Source: Apostichopus japonicus (Eukaryota; Echinodermata; Holothuroidea; Aspidochirotida; Stichopodidae). Taken from it: 64,000 nucleotides of DNA. The notes below the pieces were generated by a model. That model saw only the letters and a list, made by a program, of their open reading frames with translations, did no database searches and had not been told where the DNA came from. This document shows, piece by piece, positions 48,877-57,937 of the stretch; position 1 is the stretch's first letter, and the number at the start of each line of letters is the position of its first letter. Where the stretch lies: positions 1,833,501-1,897,500 of the forward strand of contig NC_092580.1 in NCBI RefSeq assembly GCF_037975245.1. The letters run 5' to 3'. The position numbers were made by a program, and so were the translations under genes.

Positions 48877-49421
48877 TGTCATAATGCTCCCACCTGGAAC
48901 ATTGGGTTGAGAATGTCCAATTCACACACAAAAGAAATAGAGATGAACACCAATAATAGGGTAAAAGCTACATATCTAATTTATTGAAAATCTCTACATA
49001 ATAATCTGACAAGAGTATAATAAAATACTGCTTCTCTCCTCCCTAGCTGCAGTCCACCCTCTTCTAAAGTTAATTACACTCTCCCTCTCACCTCTTTTTT
49101 CCCCCAATCTCTCCTCCCCAACAGGTCTGGACTTGTTGATTCCAAAAATAAACCAAAGTAAAACAATGGTGCCCTTTGTGACCATGTGACACACCATGGT
49201 CTAAACAAGGATGATGTAATAGACCCATGGACTTGTTGATTCCAAAAATAAACAAAAGTAAAACAATGGTGCGCTTTGTGACCATGTGACACACCATGGT
49301 CTAAACAAGGATGATGTAATAGACCCATGTCAAAGGTCACTGGGTTGTTACTATGGGCAGTTGTTTATCCTCTGCCCACCAAGGAGAAAACTATGGATGC
49401 CTTTAAGTGATACATCCTTAC
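48877..49421 (-). repeat. 3' LTR of the Gmr1-like element (545 bp)
   Basis: On the plus strand it starts TGTCATAATGCTCCCACC and ends GATACATCCTTACA. It aligns with the 5' LTR at 54934-55382 with few substitutions. It is about 100 bp longer because the segment beginning GGACTTGTTGATTCCAAAAA at 49129 is duplicated head-to-tail at 49229. The purine-rich tract expected just inside it is weak (minus-strand AGTATGGTGG). Confidence 0.92.
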
Positions 49422-49762
49422 ACCACCATACTTCAAGAGAAAAGCTGTGTCTTTTCACAAAACAATAATACACAAGTTAGGATAATTTCCATTAAAATAA
49501 AAAGTGAAACCTTAAAAGAAAATGACAACATTCTTTTAATTAAAAGAGTGCATGTTTAATTAAAAGTATAAAATACATGAGATATCCTTCCCATAAACTA
49601 GGCCTAAGAGGCAGACAGACAGTTATAAGCAAAACAATGCGGAAATGATAATCAACATATAAATGTACTACACTCCATAATGGACACCATGGCAGTTACC
49701 CATTAACAATGATAAAAACGACTATAACTGAGTCTACTTCTAGTGTTTATGAACTATAAGTA
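49422..49762 (-). other. 3' untranslated region of the Gmr1-like element
   Basis: Non-coding sequence between the original pol stop and the 3' LTR. No additional open frame, such as an envelope, is visible. Confidence 0.7.
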
Positions 49763-49882
49763 CTACGATACATAACATGAAAACTCACTTTTAAACATCC
49801 TAGACAAAGCATCGGCATTAGAGTTATCTGTGCCCTTCTTATGTTGCATGGTAAAGTTATATTCTTGCAAAACTATTGACTA
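49763..49882 (-). pseudogene. Orphaned C-terminal tail of the RNase H domain
   Basis: After the TAG at 49880-49882, the same minus-strand frame stays open for 38 more codons to a second TAG at 49763-49765. It encodes a normal RNase H end with the KKGTDNSNADALSR motif. The first TAG sits where related elements usually have tryptophan, so a TGG-to-TAG change is the likely cause. The domain is truncated unless the stop is read through. Confidence 0.8.
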
Positions 49883-52800
49883 TCGAGTAAGTCTTTTGTT
49901 ATGCAACTTCATTTGGTCAAGCCAAACTAACGGTTTATGATCAGTCTGGATCAAAAAATTTCTGCCAAACAAATAAACATACAATTTCTGCACCGCCCAT
50001 ACAATTGCTAGGCACTCTTTTTCTATAGTGGAATACACTTCTTCCGAACGAGATAACTTCCTGCTTATGTAAATAATAGGATGCTCCGATCCATCTTCCC
50101 CTATTTGGCTAAGTACACTCCCAATACCTCTTTCGGAAGCATCACATTGAAGAATAAAATCCTTCTCGAAATCTGGACTTTTCAGTACAGGTTTGCAAGT
50201 GATCAGTTTCTTTAATGACAAAAATGCCTGCTCACATCCCTCTGTCCATTCAATAACAGTAGGCTTACTTTTCTTTGTAAGGTCTGTAAGGGGACTGGCA
50301 ATTTGAGAAAAATCCGGTATAAGTTTCCGATAATACCCGGTTAATCCAAGAAACGATCTTACATCTGTCTTAGTTAGAGGGGTAGGCCAGTTAATAATAG
50401 CTTCCACCTTACACTCTTCTGGTCTTACTTCTCCACTACCAATTACATAACCTAGATAAGGAACTGTAGGTTCACCTATCCTACACTTATCAGGCTTTAC
50501 TGCCAATCCTGATTTCTCCAATCTATTAAACACTGCCTCCAAATGACACAAGTGCTCTTTCCATGTCTTACTGAATATAACTATGTCATCAATATAGGCC
50601 ATAGCAAATTCCTCACATCCTTGCAAAACATTATCCACAAGACGTTGGAAAGTTGCAGGTGCGTTACGCATTCCAAAAGGCATGACTAGGTATTCAAAAA
50701 GACCAAAGGGAGTAATAAACGCCGACTTTTCCCTGGCTGTGTGAGATAAGGGTACTTGATAGTAACCCTTCGTCAAATCAAGAGTAGAAATAAACGGTGA
50801 TCCACTTACGTCATCGATGATGTCATCGACACGTGGTATGGGATATGCGTCAAACTTGGTCACTTGATTAAGTTTTCGGTAGTCTGTACATATCCTAATT
50901 GAACCATCCTTCTTTGGAACTGAAACAATGGGCGACGCCCAAGGACTAGACGATGGTTTGATTATTCCCGCCTCTAACATTTGCTCAAGTTGTGACTTAA
51001 TTTCGGCTCTTTTAGCTTGGGGCAAGCGGTATGCCTTTTGTGTAATAGGCACTTCATTAGTTACATAAACATCATGCTCAGTACTTTGAGTTCTACCTGG
51101 TACATCAGATAGTATGTCATTAAACCTCTGTAGAAGTTTTGCGACATTATTTCGTTTCTTCTCTGTTAACCTCTCTGAAATATTTACACTTTGCCAATCT
51201 TGGGTTCTGATTGGTTGATACCCTATCTCTGAATTACCATCACTATTAGAGTCACTTTCTAATACCTGAGCATATAAACAATGCCGTTCTACCCACGGAC
51301 GAAGCATATTCACATGAAATATTCTGAACTGCTTTCTCTTTGTACCTGTGTCTATTTCATAATCTGTATCACTTATTTTATTAGTGATAGGGTAGGGTCC
51401 TTGCCATTCTGCTTGTAGTTTCCCAGATGCTGTGGGCAGAAATACTAGAACTTGTTGACCAACCCCATAACATCTTCTCCTAGCAGTTCTATCATACCAC
51501 TCTTTCTGTTGGTTTTGAGCAGCAGCAAGATTTTCTTGAACCATTGCTGTGAGCTCTCTCATACGATTTCGCATATCTAGCACATACTCTAAGATATTCT
51601 CGTTACGACACTGACCTTCTGGATTACATATCTCTTCTTTCAATACATCCAGAGGTCCCTTTACTTTTCTACCATAAAGTAACTCAAACGGACTAAATCC
51701 TGTGCTGCTTTGGGGCACTTCCCTATAAGCAAATAAAAGATAGGGTATATAGCGATCCAAACTTTCCGGTTGTTGAGTAACAAATGCCCGTAACATTGAT
51801 TTTAATGTACCATTAAACCTCTCAACGAGACCATTGGTTTGAGGATGGTACGGACTGGACTTCAAATGGTCTATTTCTAACAAGTTACAAACTTCTTTCA
51901 TTAACTTTGAAGTGAAGTTCGTTCCCTGATCCGAAACTATCTCCTCAGGAATACCAACACGGGAGAATAATTTCACTAGTTCCTCAGCAATTGTCTCCGC
52001 TTCCTGATTTGGAATGGGAATTGCTTCTGGGTAACGGGTAGCATAGTCCACTACGACTAAAACATAACGATTACCCTTCTTAGTTCTAGGTAAGGGCCCT
52101 GCCAGATCCATGCCAATTCTTTTAAATGGTACCTGTATAATGGGTAAGGGGTTTAATGGGGCCTTTGTCACATCCCTATGCCCTGCTGTTTTTTGGCAGT
52201 TAGCACAACTTTGGCAGTATTTTCCAACATCGCCAAAAATGCCTGGCCAATAAAAATTATTGAGGATTCGATCTCTTGTTTTCTTGCTACCTAAATGTCC
52301 TCCCATGGGAACATCATGAGCAAGTCTCAAAATAGAATCCCTATGCTTATGAGGAACTACCAACTGAGGGTATTCTTGGCTACCAGTGGATTTCTTTGAC
52401 TGCCACTTCCTCATTAATAAGCCATCTTTCAAATAAAAGCATACACGGTGCTTGTCAATGTCAGGATATGGTACGACCCTCTCATACAAGCTTTTGAAAT
52501 TCTGTTCATTTCTTTGAAGAAGTTTTACATTTTCAGGATCATTAATTAATTTGGAACCAGAAGGGTCATTTCCATCAACTACATCCTGAATCTTATTACT
52601 TATTTCTCCCTTTTCTACATCATGAGGTTCATCAATCGGTTTACTCTTAACCCCTGTCAAGGTAACCTCCTCTATATCTGCCTTAACCTCAGATTCTAAC
52701 TCTTTTTGTTTACTGCGAGTAACTACAAATACACCTAGTGGTTCATCAAACAACTCATTCCCTAACAGGACATCTTTCTGTAGGTTCCTTGAAACACCAA

Positions 52801-54088
52801 CATTGACCCATTTGGTCAAATACTGACACTTAAGGAAAACTCTAGCAATAGGAAAATCAATCGGTTCATTTTCTACATCAAGAAGAGTAATAGACTTACC
52901 CTTAACATAATACTTTGGGTCCACTAGTCTACAATTCACAAGTGTATGGTCACATCCTGTGTCTCGCAACATAACCACTTCTCTACCATTTATCAATCCC
53001 TCACACTCATAGCGATTAATTGCCTTATTACACAACAATGCTTGTTTCTTGTTATAACCGCTCCATTGACTGCTATTGTCCTTGTTGACTCTTTGAGGGC
53101 ATTGATACGCAAGGTGAGCTGTATTACCACATATGAAACAGGCTCGGTTTGCGTTCCCCTTCACACTTGAATTAATCTTAATATCAGGTGCACTCTGTTT
53201 CACAACAGGCTGTTGGTTTGATTTTGAAGCATTTTGGTTAAATCTATATCTACTCTGAGATGGACCACTATGCTTAATTCCTCTCACAGATACATACTCA
53301 TCTGCAAGTTTTGTTAGTTCTGTCAATCTCTTTGGCTGTTTCTCCCTTAACCAAATACCCAACTCTTTAGGAATTTGTTCCAAAGCTTGCTCTATCAGGA
53401 TTAATTCCTGGAAATCAGGGGATTCCCCGGACTTAACGCCTGCTGTATCAAGCCATCTCTCAAGAAAGCTTTTCAGCCTGACACCCCACTCTTCATAGGA
53501 TTTGTTATTCTCCTTTGTAGAATTCCGAAATTTCTGCCTATAGGTTTCAGCGTTAAGCTGATATCTTGCCAATATGGCACGCTTTAGTTCGCTATAACTA
53601 TTTAAGCTTTCTACAGGTAAAGAGGTATATGCCTCTCTAGCCTTCCCAGTTAAACGAGGCGCAATGTGACAAGCCCACGAATCCTCGTGTATGTCATGAG
53701 CAATCATGAGGTGTTCAAATGCCCTCAAATAAACATCCACATCATCCCGGTCACTAAGACGGGGTATATCTAATTTAAAGGGGGTGTCTCTTATCGGTTT
53801 CCCGCCCTCTAAAGCTGATATACGCGCATTCAGCTCTCTGCGCTGATCCTGAATTAATTTCAATAACTCTAATTGAATTAAATCACTCGGAGCTGCATTA
53901 GCACCGGCAATTTCATGAGGGCCTTTGAGCAGATCCTGCATGAAATTGTTTGATTGGGTGGGGCCCTGATCCTCACCAACCCCTAAGGACGTGAAAGCAT
54001 CCTCAAGATTCGAATCGGGTACCCCCTCATTAGCTTGCGATCTCGTAAACGGACCATTGCCGCTACCAGAATTACCTCTACTGGCCAT
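49880..54088 (-). CDS. Gag-pol polyprotein of a Gmr1-like Ty3/gypsy retrotransposon
   Basis: A single 1402-codon frame, with gag and pol fused and no frameshift. Residues 1-~300 are Gag. A CCHC zinc knuckle is C317, C320, H325, C330. The protease motif is DTGC at 376-379 (DTGA or DSGA is more usual). Integrase has its HHCC zinc site at H591, H598, C628, C631, catalytic D661, D720 and E756, and a GPY module at 897-899. RT follows: D1104 and YIDD at 1165-1168. RNase H starts near 1310 with D1316, E1356 or E1358, and D1383, then stops early. The products would copy the element's RNA into DNA inside Gag particles and integrate it. The ATG at 54088 is in the right place, about 0.85 kb inside the 5' LTR. 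All catalytic residues I can check are intact, so the copy is young. Confidence 0.93.
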   Translation of the reverse strand: MASRGNSGSGNGPFTRSQANEGVPDSNLEDAFTSLGVGEDQGPTQSNNFMQDLLKGPHEIAGANAAPSDLIQLELLKLIQDQRRELNARISALEGGKPIRDTPFKLDIPRLSDRDDVDVYLRAFEHLMIAHDIHEDSWACHIAPRLTGKAREAYTSLPVESLNSYSELKRAILARYQLNAETYRQKFRNSTKENNKSYEEWGVRLKSFLERWLDTAGVKSGESPDFQELILIEQALEQIPKELGIWLREKQPKRLTELTKLADEYVSVRGIKHSGPSQSRYRFNQNASKSNQQPVVKQSAPDIKINSSVKGNANRACFICGNTAHLAYQCPQRVNKDNSSQWSGYNKKQALLCNKAINRYECEGLINGREVVMLRDTGCDHTLVNCRLVDPKYYVKGKSITLLDVENEPIDFPIARVFLKCQYLTKWVNVGVSRNLQKDVLLGNELFDEPLGVFVVTRSKQKELESEVKADIEEVTLTGVKSKPIDEPHDVEKGEISNKIQDVVDGNDPSGSKLINDPENVKLLQRNEQNFKSLYERVVPYPDIDKHRVCFYLKDGLLMRKWQSKKSTGSQEYPQLVVPHKHRDSILRLAHDVPMGGHLGSKKTRDRILNNFYWPGIFGDVGKYCQSCANCQKTAGHRDVTKAPLNPLPIIQVPFKRIGMDLAGPLPRTKKGNRYVLVVVDYATRYPEAIPIPNQEAETIAEELVKLFSRVGIPEEIVSDQGTNFTSKLMKEVCNLLEIDHLKSSPYHPQTNGLVERFNGTLKSMLRAFVTQQPESLDRYIPYLLFAYREVPQSSTGFSPFELLYGRKVKGPLDVLKEEICNPEGQCRNENILEYVLDMRNRMRELTAMVQENLAAAQNQQKEWYDRTARRRCYGVGQQVLVFLPTASGKLQAEWQGPYPITNKISDTDYEIDTGTKRKQFRIFHVNMLRPWVERHCLYAQVLESDSNSDGNSEIGYQPIRTQDWQSVNISERLTEKKRNNVAKLLQRFNDILSDVPGRTQSTEHDVYVTNEVPITQKAYRLPQAKRAEIKSQLEQMLEAGIIKPSSSPWASPIVSVPKKDGSIRICTDYRKLNQVTKFDAYPIPRVDDIIDDVSGSPFISTLDLTKGYYQVPLSHTAREKSAFITPFGLFEYLVMPFGMRNAPATFQRLVDNVLQGCEEFAMAYIDDIVIFSKTWKEHLCHLEAVFNRLEKSGLAVKPDKCRIGEPTVPYLGYVIGSGEVRPEECKVEAIINWPTPLTKTDVRSFLGLTGYYRKLIPDFSQIASPLTDLTKKSKPTVIEWTEGCEQAFLSLKKLITCKPVLKSPDFEKDFILQCDASERGIGSVLSQIGEDGSEHPIIYISRKLSRSEEVYSTIEKECLAIVWAVQKLYVYLFGRNFLIQTDHKPLVWLDQMKLHNKRLTR

Positions 54089-54915
54089 CTTAAAATATGA
54101 AAATGAAATAATGTGTAATGACTTAATATATACTCTTAAGTCTACTGCCTAATGTCTGCCTCATACACTTAAAGGGAAGGATACTCACTCTTCCGCTTAT
54201 ATGATGAGCCTCTCAGTCTCAGTCTTCTAGTACACCGAGTCTGCCAGACACTTCCAATTCCACAGATTAACCCTCAGCTAGGTTGCCATCGACTACCAGC
54301 CACACCAGAAAGGAGCCTCACTCCGGTATCAAGAAAGCCATAGCTTATACACCCTGCACAATTGTCCTCGACATCACGCTGGCCATACACCCGTACGAAA
54401 CACGCAATCAGGACCAAACTTCCAAGGACTACCAATACTCCACGTACAACATAACGCTAGACAAATATTATTTTCTCGAACGAACATGTTCAGATGTACG
54501 AGTACGTCATAATCATGACATAATATGAACTCCCCTTCACCGTTGTGATCAAGTTCATAGTTCACAAAACGAAAGTCTCACAGACTGTACAACAAAAGTT
54601 AACACCGTTGTGATCACGTTCATAGTTCACAAAACGAAAGTCTCACAGACTGTGCAACAAAAGTTAACACCGTTGTGATCACGTTCATAGTTCACAAAAC
54701 GAAAGTCTCACAGACTGTACAACAATAGTTAACACCAGTCATTTAAAAAAAAAATGATGACCGTGTAATGATCGAATATTTGGTGATCTATCCATGTGTG
54801 CAGTGTGTTACTGATCTCCACTGTTCCATTATATTAACTTGCACCAGAATTCGACGCTGAAGGTGCCGTTCGGCTTTACCAGTTACACTTAACAATAAGG
54901 TTCCTGGCTGTAAAT
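54089..54915 (-). other. 5' leader of the Gmr1-like element
   Basis: Untranslated sequence between the primer-binding site and gag. It contains the 65-bp triplicate at 54538-54732. Short open frames on both strands have no recognisable content. Confidence 0.7.
54538..54732. repeat. 65-bp tandem repeat (three copies) in the retrotransposon leader
   Basis: Units starting CACCGTTGTGATCA(A/C)GTTCA recur at 54538, 54603 and 54668, each ending near CTGTxCAACAAAAGTTAA. They are almost identical. A repeated leader could carry packaging or regulatory signals, but nothing shows this directly. Confidence 0.9.
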
Positions 54916-54933
54916 CCCAGTTAGCTGCCACCA
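54916..54933 (-). promoter_or_regulatory. Candidate primer-binding site
   Basis: Directly inside the 5' LTR the minus strand reads TGGTGGCAGCTAACTGGG. It starts with TGG, complementary to the CCA end of a tRNA, with no spacer. I could not match the following bases to a specific tRNA. Confidence 0.65.
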
Positions 54934-55382
54934 TGTCATAATGCTCCCACCTGGAACATTGGGTTGAGAATGTCCAATTCACACACAAAAGAAATGAAGA
55001 TGAACACCAATAATAGGGTAAAAGCTACATATCTAATTTATTGAAAATCTCTACATAATAATCTGACAAGAGTATAAGAAAATACTGCTTCTCTCCTCCC
55101 TAGCTGCAGTCCACCCTCTCCTAAAGTTAATTACACTCTCCCTCTCACCTTCTCTTTTTCCCCCCAATCTCTCCTCCCCAACAGGTCTGGACTTGTTGAT
55201 TCCAAAAATAAACCAAAGTAAAACAATGGTGCCCTTTGTGACCATGTGACACACCATGGTCTAAACAAGGATGATGAAATAGACCCATGTCAAAAGTCAC
55301 TGGGTTGTTACTATGGGCAGTTGTTTATCCTCTGCCCACCAAGGAGAAAACTATGGATGTCTTTAAGTGATACATTCTTACA
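54934..55382 (-). repeat. 5' LTR of the Gmr1-like element (449 bp)
   Basis: Plus-strand ends are TGTCATAATG and CATTCTTACA. It carries one copy of the 100-bp segment that is doubled in the 3' LTR. Because the element lies on the minus strand, this right-hand LTR is the promoter LTR. Confidence 0.92.
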
Positions 55383-55387
55383 AGGCC

Positions 55388-56489
55388 CTTCAGCCACATT
55401 TGTGGCTTTGTTACATCGACGATATCTTCATGATATGGACCCATGGGGAGGAAAAACTCATTCATCGAGCAAATTAACTCGTTCCACCCCTCCATCAAAT
55501 TCACTGCAGATTTTTCGCACAGCAGTGTCCATTTCCTGGACACCACAGTGACCTTGAAAGACGGATCAATCAAAACAGACTTGTTCACAAAGCCAACGGA
55601 CAAGCACAATTTTCTACTTCCAAGCAGTTGCCACCCACCCCACTGTACTAAGAACATTCCATACAGTCAAGCTCTTCGCTTGAGGCGCATTTGCTCCTCA
55701 GACTCTGATTTCGAGTTGCGTGCAAGAGATCTTTCGAAACATCTCCAAAAGCGACAGTATTTCCGCAGTTTCATTGAGGAGGCCATGGAAAAGGCTAGAA
55801 AGACCCCCCGGGTTGAAACTTTGACGTACAAAACTCGTCAACCCAATTCCAGAGTACCCATCGTCTGTGAATATCACCCAGCCCTCCCACCACTTGCGAG
55901 TTTCATTCGCAAGCATTTGCCCATCCTCCACAGCCAGGAACGCCTGAAATCCGTGTTCCCAGAACCCCCAGTCATCGCCTATTCCAGACCCCGGAACCTA
56001 CGTGACATTCTTGTCACGGCCAAGTTTTCACACAAATCAGAGCTACAAACAGACATCACGGGCAGTCGACCATGCTTGTCCAATTGCAAAACGTGCAAAC
56101 TTGTTGATTGCACAAATTCTTTCAAGAGTTTCCGTACTTCTCGGAAATACCCCATCCAACAGGATATTCATTGTATCTCAAAGAACCTGGTCTACCTAAT
56201 TTACTGTAACCTCTGCGGAGTTCAGTACATCGGGGAATCACAAAACACCCTGAGGCAAAGAATGACAGGACACCGATCGGCTATCAAGACCAAGAAATTT
56301 CAGCAACCCGTAGCCAGACATTTTAACATGGCCGACCACTCTATTGAAAACCTCAGATTGATTGGAATCAATCAAAACAACAGCTGGTCGTCCGAAACCC
56401 GTAAAGCCAGAGAAAATTACTGGGAACTTAACTTGAAGACCACTACTCCATTTGGTCTGAACATTAGGAACAACCTGCCTACGCAATAG
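55388..56489 (+). pseudogene. PLE reverse transcriptase C-terminus and GIY-YIG endonuclease
   Basis: The frame continuing from the left fragment gives LWLCYIDDIFMIWTHGEEKL with the catalytic YIDD at 55412-55423. A single frameshift near 55445-55460 then moves coding into the frame open from 55443 to the stop at 56487. That 348-codon part has the RT thumb-like motifs FLDTTV (31-36) and KPTDKHNFL (51-59). It also has a cysteine cluster (C211, C215, C218, C223) and a GIY-YIG nuclease: VYLIYC...GVQYIG at 250-264, with R271 and E324 as catalytic candidates. PLE nucleases nick the target for primed reverse transcription. The frameshift, truncation and LTR insertion make it non-functional. Confidence 0.9.
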
Positions 56490-56528
56490 GAACAAAGCAA
56501 TCATTAGCTTATCGTGCCATTCGGTCAC

Positions 56529-56780
56529 GGATTATTCCAATTCCCTGTCAATCACTCAGACATTAACTGTCTTCCCAGTATAGGGATTATCTTAGGGATC
56601 TTAGGGATTATCTCCCGCCGATCAACCAGGCATAATTGGCCTCCCCGACATAATCCTATTAGGGATTATTTCCTGTCAATCAATTAGGCATCATTTGCCT
56701 TCGCACTCGTCTGAGGGATTATCGCCTGTCAGTCATCGGGGCAATGAATTGGCCTCTCCCCACTAATTTGTGAAAGTTTA
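56529..56780. repeat. Imperfect tandem repeats in the PLE 3' untranslated region
   Basis: Four diverged units of about 53-74 bp start with an AGGGATTAT-like segment (56529, 56603, 56661, 56714). They continue with a CCTGTCAATCA-like segment and a GGCATxATTxGCCT-like segment. Confidence 0.7.
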
Positions 56781-56869
56781 TATCCTGACAGTCATTCCTC
56801 GGATACACCATTATTCACTTGCCTATAAAGTTTCAGAATTTTTTCCTAGAGTTATCACTATTGTGGTCA

Positions 56870-56915
56870 ACTCGCTCTGACGAAGAACTAGTATTGTTCG
56901 AAAGCTTAGCACCAA
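56870..56915 (+). ncRNA. Hammerhead-ribozyme-like motif near the PLE 3' end
   Basis: CTGACGA (56877-56883) fits the CUGANGA core box. It is followed by a hairpin with stem GAAC (56885-56888) and GTTC (56896-56899), then GAAA (56900-56903). PLEs are known to carry small type I hammerhead ribozymes in such positions. The call is weak: an extra A separates box and stem II, and I could not find a convincing stem III with a UH cleavage site (only GC-UUA-GC follows). It may be a decayed copy. Confidence 0.35.
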
Positions 56916-57031
56916 AAGTATCGGCTGTTTTATTTTACGCCTCTCTAGCTGAAATTGCTATTCCGTATCTCATTTGAGATCCAGCCTATCTTTCACGTAG
57001 CATTGTTGTTCTACAGTTTTTTCCACTTGCC

Positions 57032-57051
57032 TATATATATATATATATATA
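57032..57051. repeat. TA microsatellite at the right edge of the PLE
   Basis: Ten TA units directly follow CCACTTGCC, the last PLE-like sequence. It pairs with the TA tract at 48728-48752. Confidence 0.8.
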
Positions 57052-57937
57052 GAGAACATGGAATATGATCGGAAATCTGGAAGTGGTGAAAAGCTCGTGG
57101 CTCCACCGGGATTCGAACCACGGACCTTTTATATATATAGTATCCGTGACTTATTCAGGGCCGTGTTGCTATGAATCGCACCTATACTAGTATTAAGGCA
57201 AATTTCCCTATCCGCGTACACACAAAAGGCCCTTTGCCGTTTCAGCATTCTGTATCCGTACTAACAGACTAATGTGAGTTTAGCTTTACAAACAATGAAA
57301 ACTGTTCACTCTAAATTAAATGACGTCCACTCTTTATTCACGCTGGGAAAGAGTGTAGATAGCGGCTACTCCACAGGAGTGAATTGACATGTATGCACAA
57401 AATTGAAAAAAAAACTTGAAGAAATTTATTCATACGGATTTGTTTGGGCCTAATTCGATCATTTGCTCCCAGCCTAAGCATATATGAATATGCATCACTG
57501 CCCGGACCGCTCCATTTTTATGAGCGCTTCTCACAACTGTTGGCAAAAGGGTAGTCCTAGTACGGCAAAATTGACATAACTCAGGGGCGGATCCAGGTTT
57601 TTCGAGGGGGGGGAGGGGGCAGGACTCCACTAGCGCAACTATCAGTTGGGGAGGAAGCGTACACACTTTTCGTGGCTGAGTGTGTCCTACCTCCTAGATT
57701 GCCGGAAAGGACACCTCCCACACCTTCGATAGGTGCGAAAAGAGGAAGATAATTTGAGATTTGGTCCTTTAAAAAAAAAACATGACACCTCTGAAGGCAT
57801 CCGAATTAGCGAGTTGCCGCGCGTTACAAGTTTGGGATATATTTATTGCTGTTAAAACCAGTGAGTAATACATCCAACACACAGTTCTAACCATGCAAAA
57901 CAACACAATGTGTTATTTAGTTAATTGCATTATAGAT
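57052..57937. other. Non-coding DNA between the PLE and the second duplication copy
   Basis: It holds a tRNA-like remnant (57091-57130), a short TA tract (57131-57139) and a poly-G run (57606-57620). The 78-codon minus frame at 57430-57666 has no recognisable domain. If the tandem-duplication model is right, 57937 is the last base of the first unit. Confidence 0.5.
57091..57130 (-). repeat. tRNA-like remnant with B-box, probably from a tRNA-derived SINE
   Basis: On the minus strand, GGTTCGAATCC (57109-57119) is a perfect RNA polymerase III B-box, followed by CGGTGGAGCCACGAGC. The T-stem is only partly paired and no A-box or anticodon arm is found upstream, where a TA tract interrupts the sequence. 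A functional tRNA gene is excluded; a SINE fragment is likely. Confidence 0.4.

Larger units (their letters stand above)
48877..55382 (-). mobile_element. Complete Gmr1-like Ty3/gypsy LTR retrotransposon (6506 bp)
   Basis: Two LTRs with TG...CA ends flank one long minus-strand gag-pol frame, with a TGG primer-binding site directly inside the 5' LTR. Pol domains run protease, integrase, reverse transcriptase, RNase H, so integrase precedes RT. That is the Ty1/copia-like order known for Gmr1-type Ty3/gypsy elements of deuterostomes. The LTRs are nearly identical apart from one 100-bp tandem duplication in the 3' copy, which implies a recent insertion. There is no envelope-like frame. One premature stop near the end of RNase H probably disables this copy. 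Confidence 0.95.
48753..57031 (+). mobile_element. 5'-truncated Penelope-like element (PLE), split by an LTR retrotransposon
   Basis: The element's own sequence is 48753-48876 plus 55388-57031, about 1.77 kb. The left piece encodes the reverse-transcriptase stretch containing [11 protein letters not shown] and FANLFMG. The right piece encodes the YIDD catalytic motif, the rest of RT and a GIY-YIG endonuclease, followed by a repeat-rich 3' untranslated region. Counting the AGGCC duplication once, the two pieces join in frame across the inserted LTR element. Most of the PLE 5' half is missing, so this is a dead 5'-truncated copy. PLEs are retroelements whose RT is related to telomerase. Confidence 0.9.

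Noticed and set aside
48994-49340. Overlapping minus-strand frames with VCHMVTKGTIVLLWFIFG-like repeats
   Set aside because: They lie within the 3' LTR and its 100-bp duplication; the same frame recurs in the 5' LTR at 55051.
52946-53170. 74-codon plus frame opposite gag-pol
   Set aside because: Antisense shadow of the retrotransposon frame.
55443-56489. GIY-YIG frame as a free-standing homing endonuclease
   Set aside because: It continues a Penelope-type reverse transcriptase (FLDTTV, KPTDKHNFL and the preceding YIDD) and so is the C-terminal part of a PLE protein.
48440-57370. Weak similarity between 48440-48540 and 57290-57370, considered as PLE terminal repeats
   Set aside because: Only short AGAGTGTAG-type blocks match, and they lie outside the TA tracts that bound the PLE; not enough to call a repeat.
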